DNA of 64,000 nt from Ipomoea triloba (Eukaryota; Streptophyta; Magnoliopsida; Solanales; Convolvulaceae), in the NCBI RefSeq assembly GCF_003576645.1, contig NC_044923.1:18697623-18761622 (forward strand), given 5' to 3'. This document shows, in pieces, positions 33,681-45,906 of this stretch. Position 1 is the first letter of the stretch, and the number at the start of each line of letters is the position of its first letter. The notes below the pieces were generated by a model. The model did no database searches. It had not been told where the DNA came from and saw only the letters and a program-made list of their open reading frames with translations. A program made the translations under genes and the position numbers.

Positions 33681-34369
33681 TCGATTTTTTTTTTTTAACC
33701 TTCTATGACGCAGATGAAACATAGAATTTTATAGAATTTTATTCAAAAGGGTTGGACGGACCAATAGAATTTTATTCAAAAGGGGTTGGACAGACCAACA
33801 TTGTGGACGGACCAAGACAACCTGGACAGACCAGGACTTGACTTCCTACTGATAAAATTTTGTTAAGTGTTGTGAGTTTCATATTTTATCAATCAACCTG
33901 CCACCTACTATCATCAACTTGTAAGTTCCTGGGCGAATCACCTCATCTATGATATACGGACCCTCCCATTTTTTCGCGAACTTGCCTCCTTCCAAGGGTT
34001 GACTGGCTTCTCTCCTTCTCAAAACATAATCACCTACTTGAAAGTACCTGGGTTTAGCTTTGGCGTCATGATAGGACTTCAACTGCCTGTTGTAGTTTTC
34101 CATCCTACAGAACGCAGCTTCTCGCCTTTAATCTATGAAATTGAGATCGGTTCCCTGTTAGATCTCATTTTGCTCTGCCTCGTACTCTTCCATCCTTCTA
34201 CTCGGTATCATCACCTCTGATGGAGCTCGAGCTTCGAACCCGTAACTCAATGCGAAGGGAGTTTCACCAGTAGCCCTCCTTGGGGTTGTGCGATAGGTCC
34301 AAAGGATGCTGTCCAGTTCCTCAACCCACGCCCCGCCAGCTGCTTCCAATTTCCTCTTCAAACCATCAA

Positions 34370-37300
34370 GGATGGTTCTATTGGCATTCTCTACTTGACC
34401 ATTCGCCTGTGGGTATGATACCGCCACCCGGCTGTGCTTGATGCCCCATTCCGTCAAAAAGTCTGAAAACTCTCTACCTTCGAATTGACGTTCGTTGTCA
34501 GTGATTACTTGGATGGGGATGCCGAAGCGGCATAGTATGTTCTTCTCTACAAACTTTTTACACCTGGCTGCTGTGATACTAGCCAGAGGTTCAGCTTCCA
34601 CCCATTTGGTGAAGTAGTCAATGGCCACGATAATGTACTTCCGGCTTCCTGAGCCCGTGGGTAGGACTCCTACCAAATCTATTCCCCATCTTGAGAATGG
34701 AATTGCTGTGCTCACCGGAGTGTAGTTGGTTGCGGGTCGTCTTGGCAATGTCTGGAATTCTTGACACTTAGGGCATCGCTTGGCGTATTCTGCGCAATCC
34801 TTCAACATCTTTGGCCAGAAGAAACCTTGCAGCATGATGCGTCGAGCTATAGTGTATGCTCCTTGATGAGCGGAGCACACTCCTTCATGGACTTCTCTCA
34901 TCATCAACTCTGCTTCGTCAGGGTATACACACTTCAAGAGTGTGCCATTATAGGATCGTTTATATAACTTGTCTTCCAATATCACGTAGCTGGGTGCCCG
35001 CAACCTTGTCAGCTTTGCATCTTACTCGTCCACTGGTAAAGTGCCATCCTTCTTGTACTTTGTGATGTGGTCAATCCAACATGGCTCTCTGGATTGCACG
35101 GGGCAGACCCATGAGATGTCGATGCTAGATGTCTCCAAATCCTCAACCCGAGCAATCTTGCGAATGTGGCCGGGGATCCCAGTGCTCAGCTTGGAGAGCA
35201 TGTCAGCGTCAGCATTCTGTTCTCGAGGTACTTGGTGAATTTCATACCCCTCGAATTCTCGCAAGGTTCGCAGCATTGCGTCCCTGTATCTTTGCATGTT
35301 CCCTTCATTGGCTTCGTATTCCCCAGTCACCTGGCCGACCACTAGCTTGGAGTCACATCGGATGCGAATTTTTTCTACTCGTAGTCCTGCTGCTAACCGC
35401 AGTCCGTTGAGGAGGGCCTCATACTCTGCCTCATTGTTAGATAATTTGAAATGGAACCTGATTGCATAGTAAGCGCGGAATCCTTCTGGGGTGATGAGCA
35501 CTACTCCACCACCGCAACCTTTACTGTTGGATGAGCCATCCGTAGACAAGGTCCACCATCCACCATCTTCATTTTCCACCTGCTCCGTCACCTCGCGGGC
35601 TGTGCATTCCACTATGAAGTCTGCGAGAGCTTGACCTTTGATGGCGGGTCTTGGTTTGAATTCAATGTCGAACTGGCTGAGGTGCATGGCCCATCTCGCC
35701 ATCCTAGCAGAGTTAGTGTTCCGTAAGAAACTCCCCAATGGTTGATGTGAGAGTACATGGATGGGATGAGCTTGGAAGTAATGGGCCAACCTTTTAGAGG
35801 CACACTATTTTCTCCACGGCAGTGTACCGTAGTTCTGCATCGTGTAGAGCCCTACTCACATAGTAAATGGGACGCTGAGTCCCTCCTTCCTCTTTGACCA
35901 ACACGGAGCTGATCGCACCCTGTGATATACCCAGGTATAAGAGTAAGGTTTCACCCGCCTCTGGTTTTGCAAGCAATGGCGGGGGTAGNGGATGGTTCTA
36001 TTGGCATTCTCTACTTGACCATTCGCCTGTGGGTATGATACCGCCACCCGGCTGTGCTTGATGCCCCATTCCGTCAAAAAGTCTGAAAACTCTCTACCTT
36101 CGAATTGACGTTCGTTGTCAGTGATTACTTGGATGGGGATGCCGAAGCGGCATAGTATGTTCTTCTCTACAAACTTTTTACACCTGGCTGCTGTGATACT
36201 AGCCAGAGGTTCAGCTTCCACCCATTTGGTGAAGTAGTCAATGGCCACGATAATGTACTTCCGGCTTCCTGAGCCCGTGGGTAGGACTCCTACCAAATCT
36301 ATTCCCCATCTTGAGAATGGAATTGCTGTGCTCACCGGAGTGTAGTTGGTTGCGGGTCGTCTTGGCAATGTCTGGAATTCTTGACACTTAGGGCATCGCT
36401 TGGCGTATTCTGCGCAATCCTTCAACATCTTTGGCCAGAAGAAACCTTGCAGCATGATGCGTCGAGCTATAGTGTATGCTCCTTGATGAGCGGAGCACAC
36501 TCCTTCATGGACTTCTCTCATCATCAACTCTGCTTCGTCAGGGTATACACACTTCAAGAGTGTGCCATTATAGGATCGTTTATATAACTTGTCTTCCAAT
36601 ATCACGTAGCTGGGTGCCCGCAACCTTGTCAGCTTTGCATCTTACTCGTCCACTGGTAAAGTGCCATCCTTCTTGTACTTTGTGATGTGGTCAATCCAAC
36701 ATGGCTCTCTGGATTGCACGGGGCAGACCCATGAGATGTCGATGCTAGATGTCTCCAAATCCTCAACCCGAGCAATCTTGCGAATGTGGCCGGGGATCCC
36801 AGTGCTCAGCTTGGAGAGCATGTCAGCGTCAGCATTCTGTTCTCGAGGTACTTGGTGAATTTCATACCCCTCGAATTCTCGCAAGGTTCGCAGCATTGCG
36901 TCCCTGTATCTTTGCATGTTCCCTTCATTGGCTTCGTATTCCCCAGTCACCTGGCCGACCACTAGCTTGGAGTCACATCGGATGCGAATTTTTTCTACTC
37001 GTAGTCCTGCTGCTAACCGCAGTCCGTTGAGGAGGGCCTCATACTCTGCCTCATTGTTAGATAATTTGAAATGGAACCTGATTGCATAGTAAGCGCGGAA
37101 TCCTTCTGGGGTGATGAGCACTACTCCACCACCGCAACCTTTACTGTTGGATGAGCCATCCGTAGACAAGGTCCACCATCCACCATCTTCATTTTCCACC
37201 TGCTCCGTCACCTCGCGGGCTGTGCATTCCACTATGAAGTCTGCGAGAGCTTGACCTTTGATGGCGGGTCTTGGTTTGAATTCAATGTCGAACTGGCTGA

Positions 37301-37608
37301 GGTGCATGGCCCATCTCGCCATCCTAGCAGAGTTAGTGTTCCGTAAGAAACTCCCCAATGGTTGATGTGAGAGTACATGGATGGGATGAGCTTGGAAGTA
37401 ATGGGCCAACCTTTTAGAGGCACACTATTTTCTCCACGGCAGTGTACCGTAGTTCTGCATCGTGTAGAGCCCTACTCACATAGTAAATGGGACGCTGAGT
37501 CCCTCCTTCCTCTTTGACCAACACGGAGCTGATCGCACCCTGTGATATACCCAGGTATAAGAGTAAGGTTTCACCCGCCTCTGGTTTTGCAAGCAATGGC
37601 GGGGATAG
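34370..37608. repeat. 1.62-kb tandem duplication around a single N (assembly artefact)
   Basis: 34370-35988 and 35990-37608 are the same sequence at offset 1620. I see one mismatch, only four bases from the left copy's edge (35985 versus 37605). The single N at 35989 marks the join. Two contig ends that overlapped by 1.6 kb were probably placed side by side instead of merged. Confidence 0.93.
35989..35989. other. Single N, assembly join
   Basis: One ambiguous base separating two copies of the same 1.62-kb pol segment. It interrupts the integrase frame at one copy's edge. Confidence 0.95.
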
Positions 37609-39640
37609 CAAATATTTTTTCAAGTCATCGAAGGCCGACTGACACTCTGGGGTCCATTCAAACTCCTTATTCTTCTTTAGTATCTGGAAGAAGGGGAGGG
37701 ATCGTTCGGCCGATTTAGATATAAATCGACCCAAAGCCGCTAAGCGACCATTGAGTCTTTGGACTTCTTTGATGGACCGCGGGGGTTCCATGTCAAGAAT
37801 GGTTTTTACCTTTTCTGGGTTTGGTTCTATCCCATTTCTAGTGACCATAAATCCCAGAAACTTGCCCACATTGACTGCGAAGGTGCATTTTTTAGGGTTC
37901 AAGCGTTAATTGAAATTTCTCATAATAGAAAATACCTCGTTAAGGTCTTTGACATGAGAGGCACCTCTATGGATTTTGACAATCATGTCGTCTACGTATG
38001 CCTCCATGTTTCGCCCCAGCACTTTTCCAAACAACTTGGCCACCATCCGGGTGTAAGTTGCGCCTGCGTTTTTTAGGCCGAACGGCATGACCAAGTAGCA
38101 AAAAATGCCTTCTGGGGTGGTGAACACGGTCTTCTCAACATCTTCCTCATGCATGAATATCTTATGGTACCCACGGAAGGCATCCATGATGCTCATCAAT
38201 TCGCATCCTGCCGTCTCATCTACCAGCTGATCTATGTTTGGCAAGGGGAATCGATCCATAGGGCAGGCTCTGTTGAGATCTGTATAATCCACGCACATTC
38301 TCCACGTGGAGCCTTTTGGGGCCAGGACTATGTTGCTCAACCACTCGGGATAATAGATCTCCTTGACATGTCCTGCCTGTGTCAACGCGACCACCTCGTT
38401 TTTCACAAAGTCCCTTCCTTCAGCCGATATGTATCGCTTTCTTTGCTGTATTAGTTTCTTGGTAGGGTCCACGGCTAACTTATGGGTTATGATGTTTCGA
38501 TTGATACCTGGCATGTCTTCTGGACCCCACGCAAAAACTTCTTTAAACTGTCGGATGACTTCGATTATCTGGGCTCTTAGTTCCGGTGCCAATCCAGTGC
38601 CAATCTTTACAACCCTATCTGCTCGTGCGGGATCGACCACCACGTCTTCCATTTTAGATGCAGGCTCGACGCGGGGCCAGCCCTCCTCTTCTTTCAGTAC
38701 TTTTTCTGCAATGGTGTGGACTTGCAAATCTTTCTGTCCAATTTTCTTGCACGCTTTGACGTAACAGCTACGAGCTGCTCTTTGGTCTCCTCTCGCAACT
38801 CCTATCCCGTATGGCGTGGGAAATTTCATGCACAGGTGCTCCATCGAAATTATCGCCTTCAGATCTTCCAAAGCTGGCCTTCCCAGTATGATGTTATGGG
38901 CACATGTGAGTTTCACCACAATGAACTCCATATTTATCTTGGAGGTGTTGGGGCTCACGCCTATCTCTACTGGTAGTACCACGGATCCCTCTGTTTCTAT
39001 TGAATCCCCGGTAAACCCAGAAAGTGGAGTCCGTACCTCTTTGAGCTGATTTCTGGGCAGTCCTAGTTTGGTGAAAGCGTCGTAGTACATCACGTTGACT
39101 GAGCTTCCGGTGTCTATGAGTATGCAATGCACGATGCTGTCGTTGATCTCCATCTTGATTACCAACGCATCTCGGTGAGGTAGTGGACCTTCTAGGAGGT
39201 CATCGTCAGAGAAGGTAATGGCTTCCCTCCTCTGCTTTTTTCCCTTTGGAAGGCTGACCACCTCACCTACATATAATTGGCGACTCCACTTCTTCCTTTC
39301 TGCTTGTGTGTCTCCGCCTGCAGGACCTCCGTAGATAAAGTGTATGGTCTGCTTCTTGTGTTTCCTAGGCTCTTCTGAGTCTTTGTCAGAGAGATCACGC
39401 TCCGTTACGGTAACTTGGTCGTGTTCCCTTTTCTTACCACTCGAGGATGACGGTTCGGAGCTGTCATCCTTTTTCCAAACGTTTTTTGGTAGATTGCGCG
39501 GAGGTTGTTGCTAGCCTGGCTTCTGGCCTGACTTTTGTTGGCCTGATCGTTTGACGAATTGTCTGAAATATCCCCTCTGGATGAGTTCTTCAATTTGGCG
39601 TTTTAGCACGTTGCATTCATCGGTATCATGGCCCACCTGC

Positions 39641-41181
39641 CTATGGAATCTGTAATACTTGGATTGATCCGCATTTGGGGAGTTGCACGATCCCCATGTC
39701 TTCAGCTTGATTTAGGATTACGTTAACTGGGTGAGTTAGCGGTGTTAGATGTCGTAACGGGATGAGGCGCGGTCGGTCATCTCTCCCCTTCTTTGAGGGT
39801 GGTTGGTTTGTTCGTGGTGCCTGGCTGGGCGGACTAGCTTTATCAGGTCGCCCACTCTTCTGTCCTTCCTCCTCATCCTTCTTTCTCCTGTCAGCCTCCT
39901 CTGCGTCTGCGTACCGGTTGGCCGTTCTCATGAGTTCTTCATAAGAGCGTGGGTGGTGGGCGTTCATTTGTTTGTGGAAATCGCCTGACCTCAGTGCTTG
40001 GATGAAGATGAGAATCGCTACCTTCGAATCGAAGTCATATACGTTGTTGACTTCTTTTTTCCATTTGCTTAAGAAGTCTCACAGGTTTACCCCTTATCCT
40101 GCTTTACCCCGCCGAGGTGTGAGAATGGTTTCTTATGCTGTATACTTCTTGAGAAATAAGACAAGAAACTTTTGGATAGCTCTGCAAAAGTTCGAATTGA
40201 TCCGTCCGGGATTGTGTTAAACCAATCTTGAGCCGTTCCATCCAAAGTGGACAAGAACGCTCTGCACATGATGGCATCGCTTGCCCCAATCATTACCATG
40301 GCTGCCTTGTATCGTGTCATATAGGTACGCGGATCCGAAGTGCTAGTGTAGGCCTTGATGGTGGGTAGTCGAAAGTCTTTTGAAAGAGGAACTTCCATTA
40401 TGTCAGGAGAGAATGGAGCAGCCATTCTTACCTCCGGTTCTGGTGAGTGTTCTCTTGCTTCTACCTTCTTTTCCAAATCATCTATCTGCCTTTGGAGTCT
40501 TTCCACCAGGCCTTCTTGTGGTGTTTTGTGTCTAATGGAGTGACGCGGAGCCAATCCACCAGATTCGCCCGTCCTTTCTCCGGATGGTCGTTTGGTTACT
40601 GCCTTGCCTGCTTGGGGACGGGGACCTCTATTGGAGGATCCTTGCACCCCCAGCCGATCCCGGATAGATCTAGAAGCCGCCGGTCGTTCTCGAACAGATC
40701 TGGAAACTGGTTGAGTTCCACCTTCCTGTCGTTGAGTTCTATTTTGCCTCGGAGATTGCACTTCTTCCTCCAGAGGGGGCGGTGGCGGTAGAATCTGGCC
40801 TTGCATTCCTGCGACTAGTTGGGCCATTGTCGCCGCCGGGCCTTGCATTCCTGCGACTAGTTGGGCCATTGTCGCCGCCGCCTGTTGGATGACCTGCGCT
40901 GCTGCCTGAAGGTCCACCACTTGGGTGGGAGCAGCAGTTGCTGGGAGGGGAGTGCGGCCACCACCATGGTTGTTGTTGAGTTGGCTAGTGCGGCCACCAC
41001 CATGGTTGTTGTTGAGTTGGCTACGGAGGTCACCTTCTCTACGGTTATTGTTGTTGAGTTGGCTGCGAAGGTCACCTCCGCGGTTATTGTTGAGCTGCTC
41101 ACGAAGATCACCAAGATTACCCGAGGGGTGACCCTTGTTCACCTGACTAGGTGTATGCGAGCTGCTGGATCCAGATGCCAT
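39641..41181 (-). pseudogene. Tat gag, broken
   Basis: Likely start is the ATG at 41181 (MASGSSSSHTPSQVNKGH). An earlier frame from 41304 merely reads the duplicated leader. The N-terminal half is low-complexity: repeated Asn-Asn-Asn/Gly-Gly/Leu-Arg-Ser-Gln units (40960-41110) and a short AATMAQLVAGMQG duplication. The capsid-like core follows (DPRTYMTRYKAAM, FLSTLDGTAQDWF). The frame stops at 40087. A frame change plus TGA just downstream separates it from the rest of the capsid region (about 39641-40078: DFLSKWKKEVN, YADAEEADRRKK). The CHCC-type knuckle near 39640 is degenerate (HDTDECNVLKRQIEELI retained). These changes leave gag non-functional. Confidence 0.9.
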
Positions 41182-41220
41182 TGATAGTGATGAGATGAAC
41201 TGAGTGGTTTGTGATTTTGT

Positions 41221-41304
41221 GAATTTAGCCTGAGATCTGATCTCGGCTCTCAATGAAAGCACGAATTTAGCCTGAGATCTGATCTCGGCTCTCAATGAAA
41301 GCAC
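41221..41304. repeat. 42-bp tandem duplication in the retrotransposon leader
   Basis: Two exact copies (41221-41262, 41263-41304) beginning gaatttagcctgagatctga, directly inside the 5' LTR where the primer-binding site should lie. On the minus strand the leader reads ttcgtgctttcattgagagc. I cannot assign the priming tRNA. Confidence 0.9.
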
Positions 41305-41307
41305 GAA

Positions 41308-41751
41308 TGACAGTAATAATGCCTTACTGGTATATTATTTGAGTATTTGAATATTTGAATACAGTATTGAGCGTAGTGCTCAGTGTACAAGTGAGTTCAG
41401 TATGTATTTGTCTAAGTTCCAGTGTCGTGTCTCATTACGTGGTTGTGAGTCTTTTTATTCCTTTCAGCTCAGTAACGGAGCATTAATGAGGAGTTGAACG
41501 TTGGACATCAATGCTTGAGGAGTTGAACGTTGGACATCAATGCTTGAGGAGTTGAACGTTGGACATCAATGCTTGAGGAGTTGAACGTTGGACATCAATG
41601 CTTGAGGAGCTAAACGTTGGTCATCAATGCTGAGGAGTTGGACCGTTGCGCATTGATGCTGAGGAGTGAGGTGTCTTGGGTAGTTTGAATGGCAACTGTC
41701 TTGACAAGGTCATGCCAATAGTTCCGGGTCGGGTACCCAATTACCCTGTCA
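41308..41751 (-). repeat. 5' LTR of Tat element
   Basis: 444 bp, starts (plus strand) tgacagtaataatgcc and ends ccctgtca. It has five copies of the 29-bp unit (about 41488-41632) versus three in the 3' LTR, which accounts exactly for the 58-bp length difference. Confidence 0.95.
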
Positions 41752-41756
41752 CGCCC

Positions 41757-42802
41757 GAAGCAGAACCGCGACCCTCGCCGGTAATTTCTTTTTGCCTTCC
41801 TTCCTTCTACTTTTCCTACTATTTTATATGATGTGAACTTGTGAAGATGATTTGTAGCTAGCTAGTCTTCTATAGAGCATTTGCTTTTTATTGTATGTTG
41901 AATTGAAAGTTCGAAACAGGTGAAATTCGAGCTTGATTTCGAGCTCAAAATCGAGCTCGAGCAGCTTGATTTCGACTCAATTTAAATATAATAAATAGAT
42001 GCACGGACTAAATATTAAAAAATATTGTTTGTTGTATTATAGTGAGATAAGTATTATTATAATTACTATAAGTTCTTTATGATAGACTCAATTTAAATAT
42101 AATAAATAGATGCATGAATTTAAATTTAAATTAAAAACCAAAACAAATTATTAAGTAATAAAAAGTAAATTGAATATTACACATTATTAAAAGCTTCATG
42201 GTAAACAAAACATCAGTACTAACGGTATTTGAGTCACCTTAGTGCTACATGTGCGATGCACGAGATGAATATTAGACAATTTAATAATATTACTATTAAG
42301 TATTTATTGTCCAATAATATCAGATAAATAATAAATTGACACGAAAAATTTACTACTTTGTAATAATCAAAATTGTATCCATAAATTGCATACCAAATAT
42401 AAACAATTAGATTATGTTGAAATTATAAAAACTTACATCAATTAAATTGCATGATCATCACTTATATATTTTCCCTATACAAAAATCCATTTATAATGGT
42501 TTAAAAAAAATCCATTTATAATATTTATACAGTAATTTATAATATATTCTTAATAGAATTAGGAGCCCAATCATATCCATGAGCAGCCCAATTATGTATC
42601 AGCAAATCCAGCCCAATACATACACCCAAAAAAATGCCCAAACCCGACCCAAATTGTCTGAAGTATAAAAAGAAGAGGAAAACGTAACCCTAAACTAAAG
42701 CAACCCTCTTCACTCCCAAATTTTCCTTCTATCATGAACCAAGTAATCTGTAGCTAGATTTCCGGTCGGTATCGGATTACACTCTCCAACCAAAAACGCT
42801 TA
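41757..42802. other. Right half of the split element and AT-rich spacer
   Basis: Continues the GC-rich text interrupted at 30526, then 'cgagctcgagcag' phrases (41930-41990). A ~30-bp phrase beginning actcaatttaaatataataa occurs at about 41975 and 42087. No gene was recognised. Confidence 0.5.
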
Positions 42803-43260
42803 GGGGGTGTTTGGCAAACGGCTGATAGCTTTTAGCTGATAGCTGGTTGGTTTAGCTAGTAGTTGATGGCTGATTGCGTTAACTAGTTTGTCCAGCTGGT
42901 TGTATTAGCTGGTTATAAAAAACTGTTTTGTAAATTAGATGTTTACTAGTAGCTGATTGAATGTAAAATGACATTTAAGGGTATTATTATTATTATTATA
43001 AAATAATAAACACACCACCCATTTAAAAGTAAATCCCATTAATTTTAAAGGATAAAATAGTCAATATACTCATTGTTCCCAACCAGCTGATACAAAAAGC
43101 TACATTCATTAGCTTTTCAATTTTCAGCTTATTGGCCCAATAAGCCAAGGCCAATAAGTCATTTACCAAGCACTTCAAAATAACTTATTGGTTGGTCAAA
43201 AAGCTAAACTTGGTCAAATAAGCTAAAATTTGGCTGATAAGCCAATAACCAAACACCCCT
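42803..43260. mobile_element. Tourist-like MITE, TSD TTA
   Basis: 458 bp with termini GGGGGTGTTTGGCAAA and AGGGGTGTTTGGTTAT, flanked by TTA at 42800-42802 and 43261-43263. The interior has agctgatagctgg and ataagct phrases, like the cluster at 8.6-10.5 kb. Confidence 0.9.
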
Positions 43261-44336
43261 TTAATGTGTGTAAGGACTTACTGTCCTAACAGATTACATT
43301 CGTATCCGGTGACTTGGTAGTGCATATCAACAACTATTTCGATGAACTCAACACAAAGATGAAGAAAATTACGGTAACGGTCGCCTCTATCATTTTAGTA
43401 TACTCTCTGTGTATCAGTTCTAGAAACCTCACCATAGATACAATGCTAACTCTACAAACTATCTCCTTCTATTTCGATTTTGCGTTTTCGCCATTTTTTT
43501 TGTTACCAATTACCTCTGAATTTCGCTGTAATCGGTTCACAACTCGGGTCCCGATTACAGGGAAGAAAACCCTAATCTTTTCTTCATCAATCTCAGCAAT
43601 ATGAAACACCGCTCAAGAAATAAATTCATCAATCTTTGAATGTAATATTTTCTTTCGCTTTGTATTCGATAGACAATGAAGTCTCTGAGTATGTATATAT
43701 GTATATACAAGCGTGGAACTAAGAGATACAGCAGCAACACAACAGTGCAAAAAATATAAAATAATAGGAAATCAATATAGAATAGACTACTCCCATACCC
43801 GGATACCCCCTTTAGTTGAAAACAACTCTGCCAATAGCCTACTCCCCTAAAAATCAGGTCTTATCTGATATGATTCTGACCAAACACAAAAGAGCAACAA
43901 TAAATAAATAAATAAAACATTTAGTATAGGCTGGAAAATGAAGCAACTTGATTGAAGGCCCAAAACGACCGTGTTTTACATTGAGCGGGAAAATTTTGCC
44001 AATTTTATTTACCAAATATGTTTGGCTTTATTGTAGTAGAGATTTGGGGCTTTGATTTTATAGCTAGATGATAGCTTTGTTAGGAGTTTTAGGGCTTTGG
44101 CCCCTTTAGCTTTTGAAGGCCATTATGGCCCTTTGGTCATTAGGGCCTTGCCCCTTTGAACCTTATATGTTTGAGCCTTAGGTCACTTTCGAGCCTAAGG
44201 CGTCTGTATGGCTTCGACCCTTTTCTGATTCAATAAAAGCATTTGTTAAAAAAAAAAAAAAAAAACTAAACCCCAACCTTAACCCTAAACCCAAAACCCT
44301 GAATCCTAAATCCTGAACCCTGAACCCAATGGTGTT
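43261..44336. other. Intergenic, no firm gene
   Basis: A plus-strand frame (43314-43604) with hydrophobic stretches has no family I recognise. From 43990 the text (gggctttggcccctttagc) looks repeat-derived. An A-run lies at about 44249-44267, followed by degenerate 'accctaaaccc'. Confidence 0.4.
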
Positions 44337-44960
44337 CATGGGTGGCAACATGCATACGCATGCATGCGTGGGTGACGTCCCATGGTGGTTGGGCTCGTCC
44401 CATGGTGGTTGGGCATGCCCCAATGTAGTTAGGCATGTCCCAAGGTAGTTAGGCATGTGGTTGGACATGTCCCAAGGTGGTTAGACATGTCCCAAGGTGG
44501 TAAGGCATGTGATTAGACATGGCCAAAGCAGTTGGGGATATAAGGTTGGGCTAGGCCCAATGGGTGAGTATGCGACGTAGTGTGCATGGGTGGCGGCATG
44601 CATGCGTGGGTGACGTCCCATGGCGGTTGGGCTCGTCCCATGGTAGTTGGGCATGTCCCAAGGTGGTTAGACATGTCCCAATGTGGTTAGGCATGTGGTT
44701 AAACATGACCAAGGCAGTTGGGGGTCGTCTTTTGTCGGCTAGACATGCCTAAGGCAGTTGGGGGGTCGTCCTTTTGCGGCTAGGCACGTCCAAGGCAGTT
44801 GGGGGTCGCCCTTTGGCGGTTAGACACGTCCCATGGCGGCTAGATATATGGTTAGACGTGTCCAGGTGGTTAGGCGTGTCCCAAGGGGGTTAAGCATGTT
44901 CCATGACGGTTAAGGACGTCCTTTGACACATTAGGACATGGGTTAACACGTGGGTGGGTG
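44337..44960 (+). repeat. Degenerate ~20-bp minisatellite with a higher-order repeat
   Basis: About 25 diverged copies of a unit like ggttaggcatgtcccaag. A ~240-bp higher-order duplication restarts at about 44337 and 44583 (both read catgcgtgggtgacgtccca). The reading frames across it are artefacts. Confidence 0.88.
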
Positions 44961-45533
44961 GAGGATTTGCGTGGAGGAGGCTGTACATGTAGGTGGTCCT
45001 AGGTGATCTCCCAACAGTATAAAAGGGCAGGTCTCCGGTCTATTTAGGACACCATTATAGGACATGATGACTTCTTTGGTCAAGTGGTCTGAGCCTTATC
45101 CATTTCAGCCGTGGGACAGGGGTCAATTCTCTGCCAATGTCTTATTTATCATTGTTTATTATTTATTAGCCATTTTTATTAGTTATTAGTCTTTAGCCTC
45201 CCCTATTTTGTATATTTTTTTATTTTTGAAACGTCATCTTAGGCCCTTTGACCATTATTTCTGGACTTTGTATGCATTTTATTAGGCCCCAGGCCCCAAT
45301 TAGTAATAATATTATTTAGGGGTGGGCACTTCGGAATTTGGTTCTGTTTTTTTCGGTTTCGGTATCGGTATTTCGGTATTAAAAAAATAATACCATTCGG
45401 TTTTACAATAAAGTTTGGTTTGATTTCGGTTCGATTTTAGTTCGGGTTTCGGTTCGGTTTTGGTTGTTCAATTTTCAGCATGTACTGATTTTCCAAATGA
45501 CATTACCAAACAATATATATTCGCATAATCCAA
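44961..45533. other. Spacer with possible LTR promoter and start of a MITE-like repeat
   Basis: A TATA-like tataaaagg at about 45019 follows the minisatellite, and the two together may be part of an undelimited LTR. From 45320 'cggtttcggtatcgg' repeats begin. This is the left half of an element continued at 49580, split by the MULE-like insertion. Confidence 0.45.
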
Positions 45534-45842
45534 GGGTGAACTTCAAGTGAGACAACCCACCTATATGAGAAATAAGACAACATCCTAACCATAGGAAAAA
45601 AGTAATGAATAGCTGTGATTTGAAGATAGGATCATAATGTGGTCTCTAAAAATTAGCCTGATTTATAAGGTAAAATAACAATCAAAGGGCAAATGGGTAA
45701 AACTGACTATTAGCGTCAGTTAGAAGACTTAGGCACATCCGACTTTCACGCTCCTCACTCCACAGTCAAATTCGAAAGCGCCGGAAAAACCTCGAAGAAG
45801 AAAACACCCCACCTTCGTGTGGACCGCGACCTTCAATGAAAT

Positions 45843-45906
45843 ATGGCTGATTTGAGGAGAAGAGATAAACGACGAAGAGGAGCGAAGAGTCAAACGGATA
45901 CTAGAG
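45843..45906 (+). other. Candidate short first exon inside the MULE-like element
   Basis: ATG followed by a very basic peptide (MADLRRRDKRRRGAKSQTDT) and a good donor (gtatgt at 45907). No continuation exon could be assigned. Arg/Lys-rich starts are compatible with a nuclear protein, but this may be chance. Confidence 0.3.

Larger units (their letters stand above)
33851..39602 (-). pseudogene. Tat pol: protease, RT, RNase H, aRNase H, integrase (broken)
   Basis: In sense order: aspartic protease with DTGSS (39106-39114), reverse transcriptase with YVDD (37987-37998), classical RNase H (37414-37900), second archaeal-type RNase H with STDGSS (near 37160) and ECDSK-like RCDSK, integrase with a His/Cys zinc finger (HEGVCSAH, CPKC), catalytic D, D, E (GIDLVG, ITDNE, QVENANRT) and a C-terminal GPY-like region (about 33860-34100). 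Breaks: TAG near 39512, TAA at 37906-37908, a frame change near 37420, TAA near 36640, two stops at about 34124 and 34156, TGA at 33879. The part from RNase H to integrase appears twice because of the assembly join at 35989. The intact integrase frame is 34158-35003. Confidence 0.93.
30527..41751 (-). mobile_element. Tat-lineage Ty3/gypsy LTR retrotransposon, full length, defective
   Basis: Two LTRs (41308-41751 = 5', 30527-30912 = 3', minus sense) flanked by the 5-bp duplication cgccc (30522-30526, 41752-41756). In sense order: gag, protease, RT, RNase H, a second (archaeal-type) RNase H, integrase, then an accessory gene on the opposite strand, then the polypurine tract. The second RNase H places it in the Tat lineage. 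Gag and pol carry several stops and frameshifts, so it is not autonomous. The LTRs differ by about 13 positions by eye, all transitions, plus two extra 29-bp units. The raw length of 11.2 kb is inflated by about 1.6 kb through the assembly duplication around the N at 35989. The primer-binding site was not recognised. Confidence 0.95.

Noticed and set aside
43314..43604. Small hydrophobic protein gene
   Set aside because: There is no recognisable family and no splice or promoter context, and it follows a MITE. Evidence is too weak.
44275..44325. Interstitial telomere repeat (ccctaaa)n
   Set aside because: Only one or two units are exact and the rest are diverged 'ccctgaat/ccctgaac' phrases.
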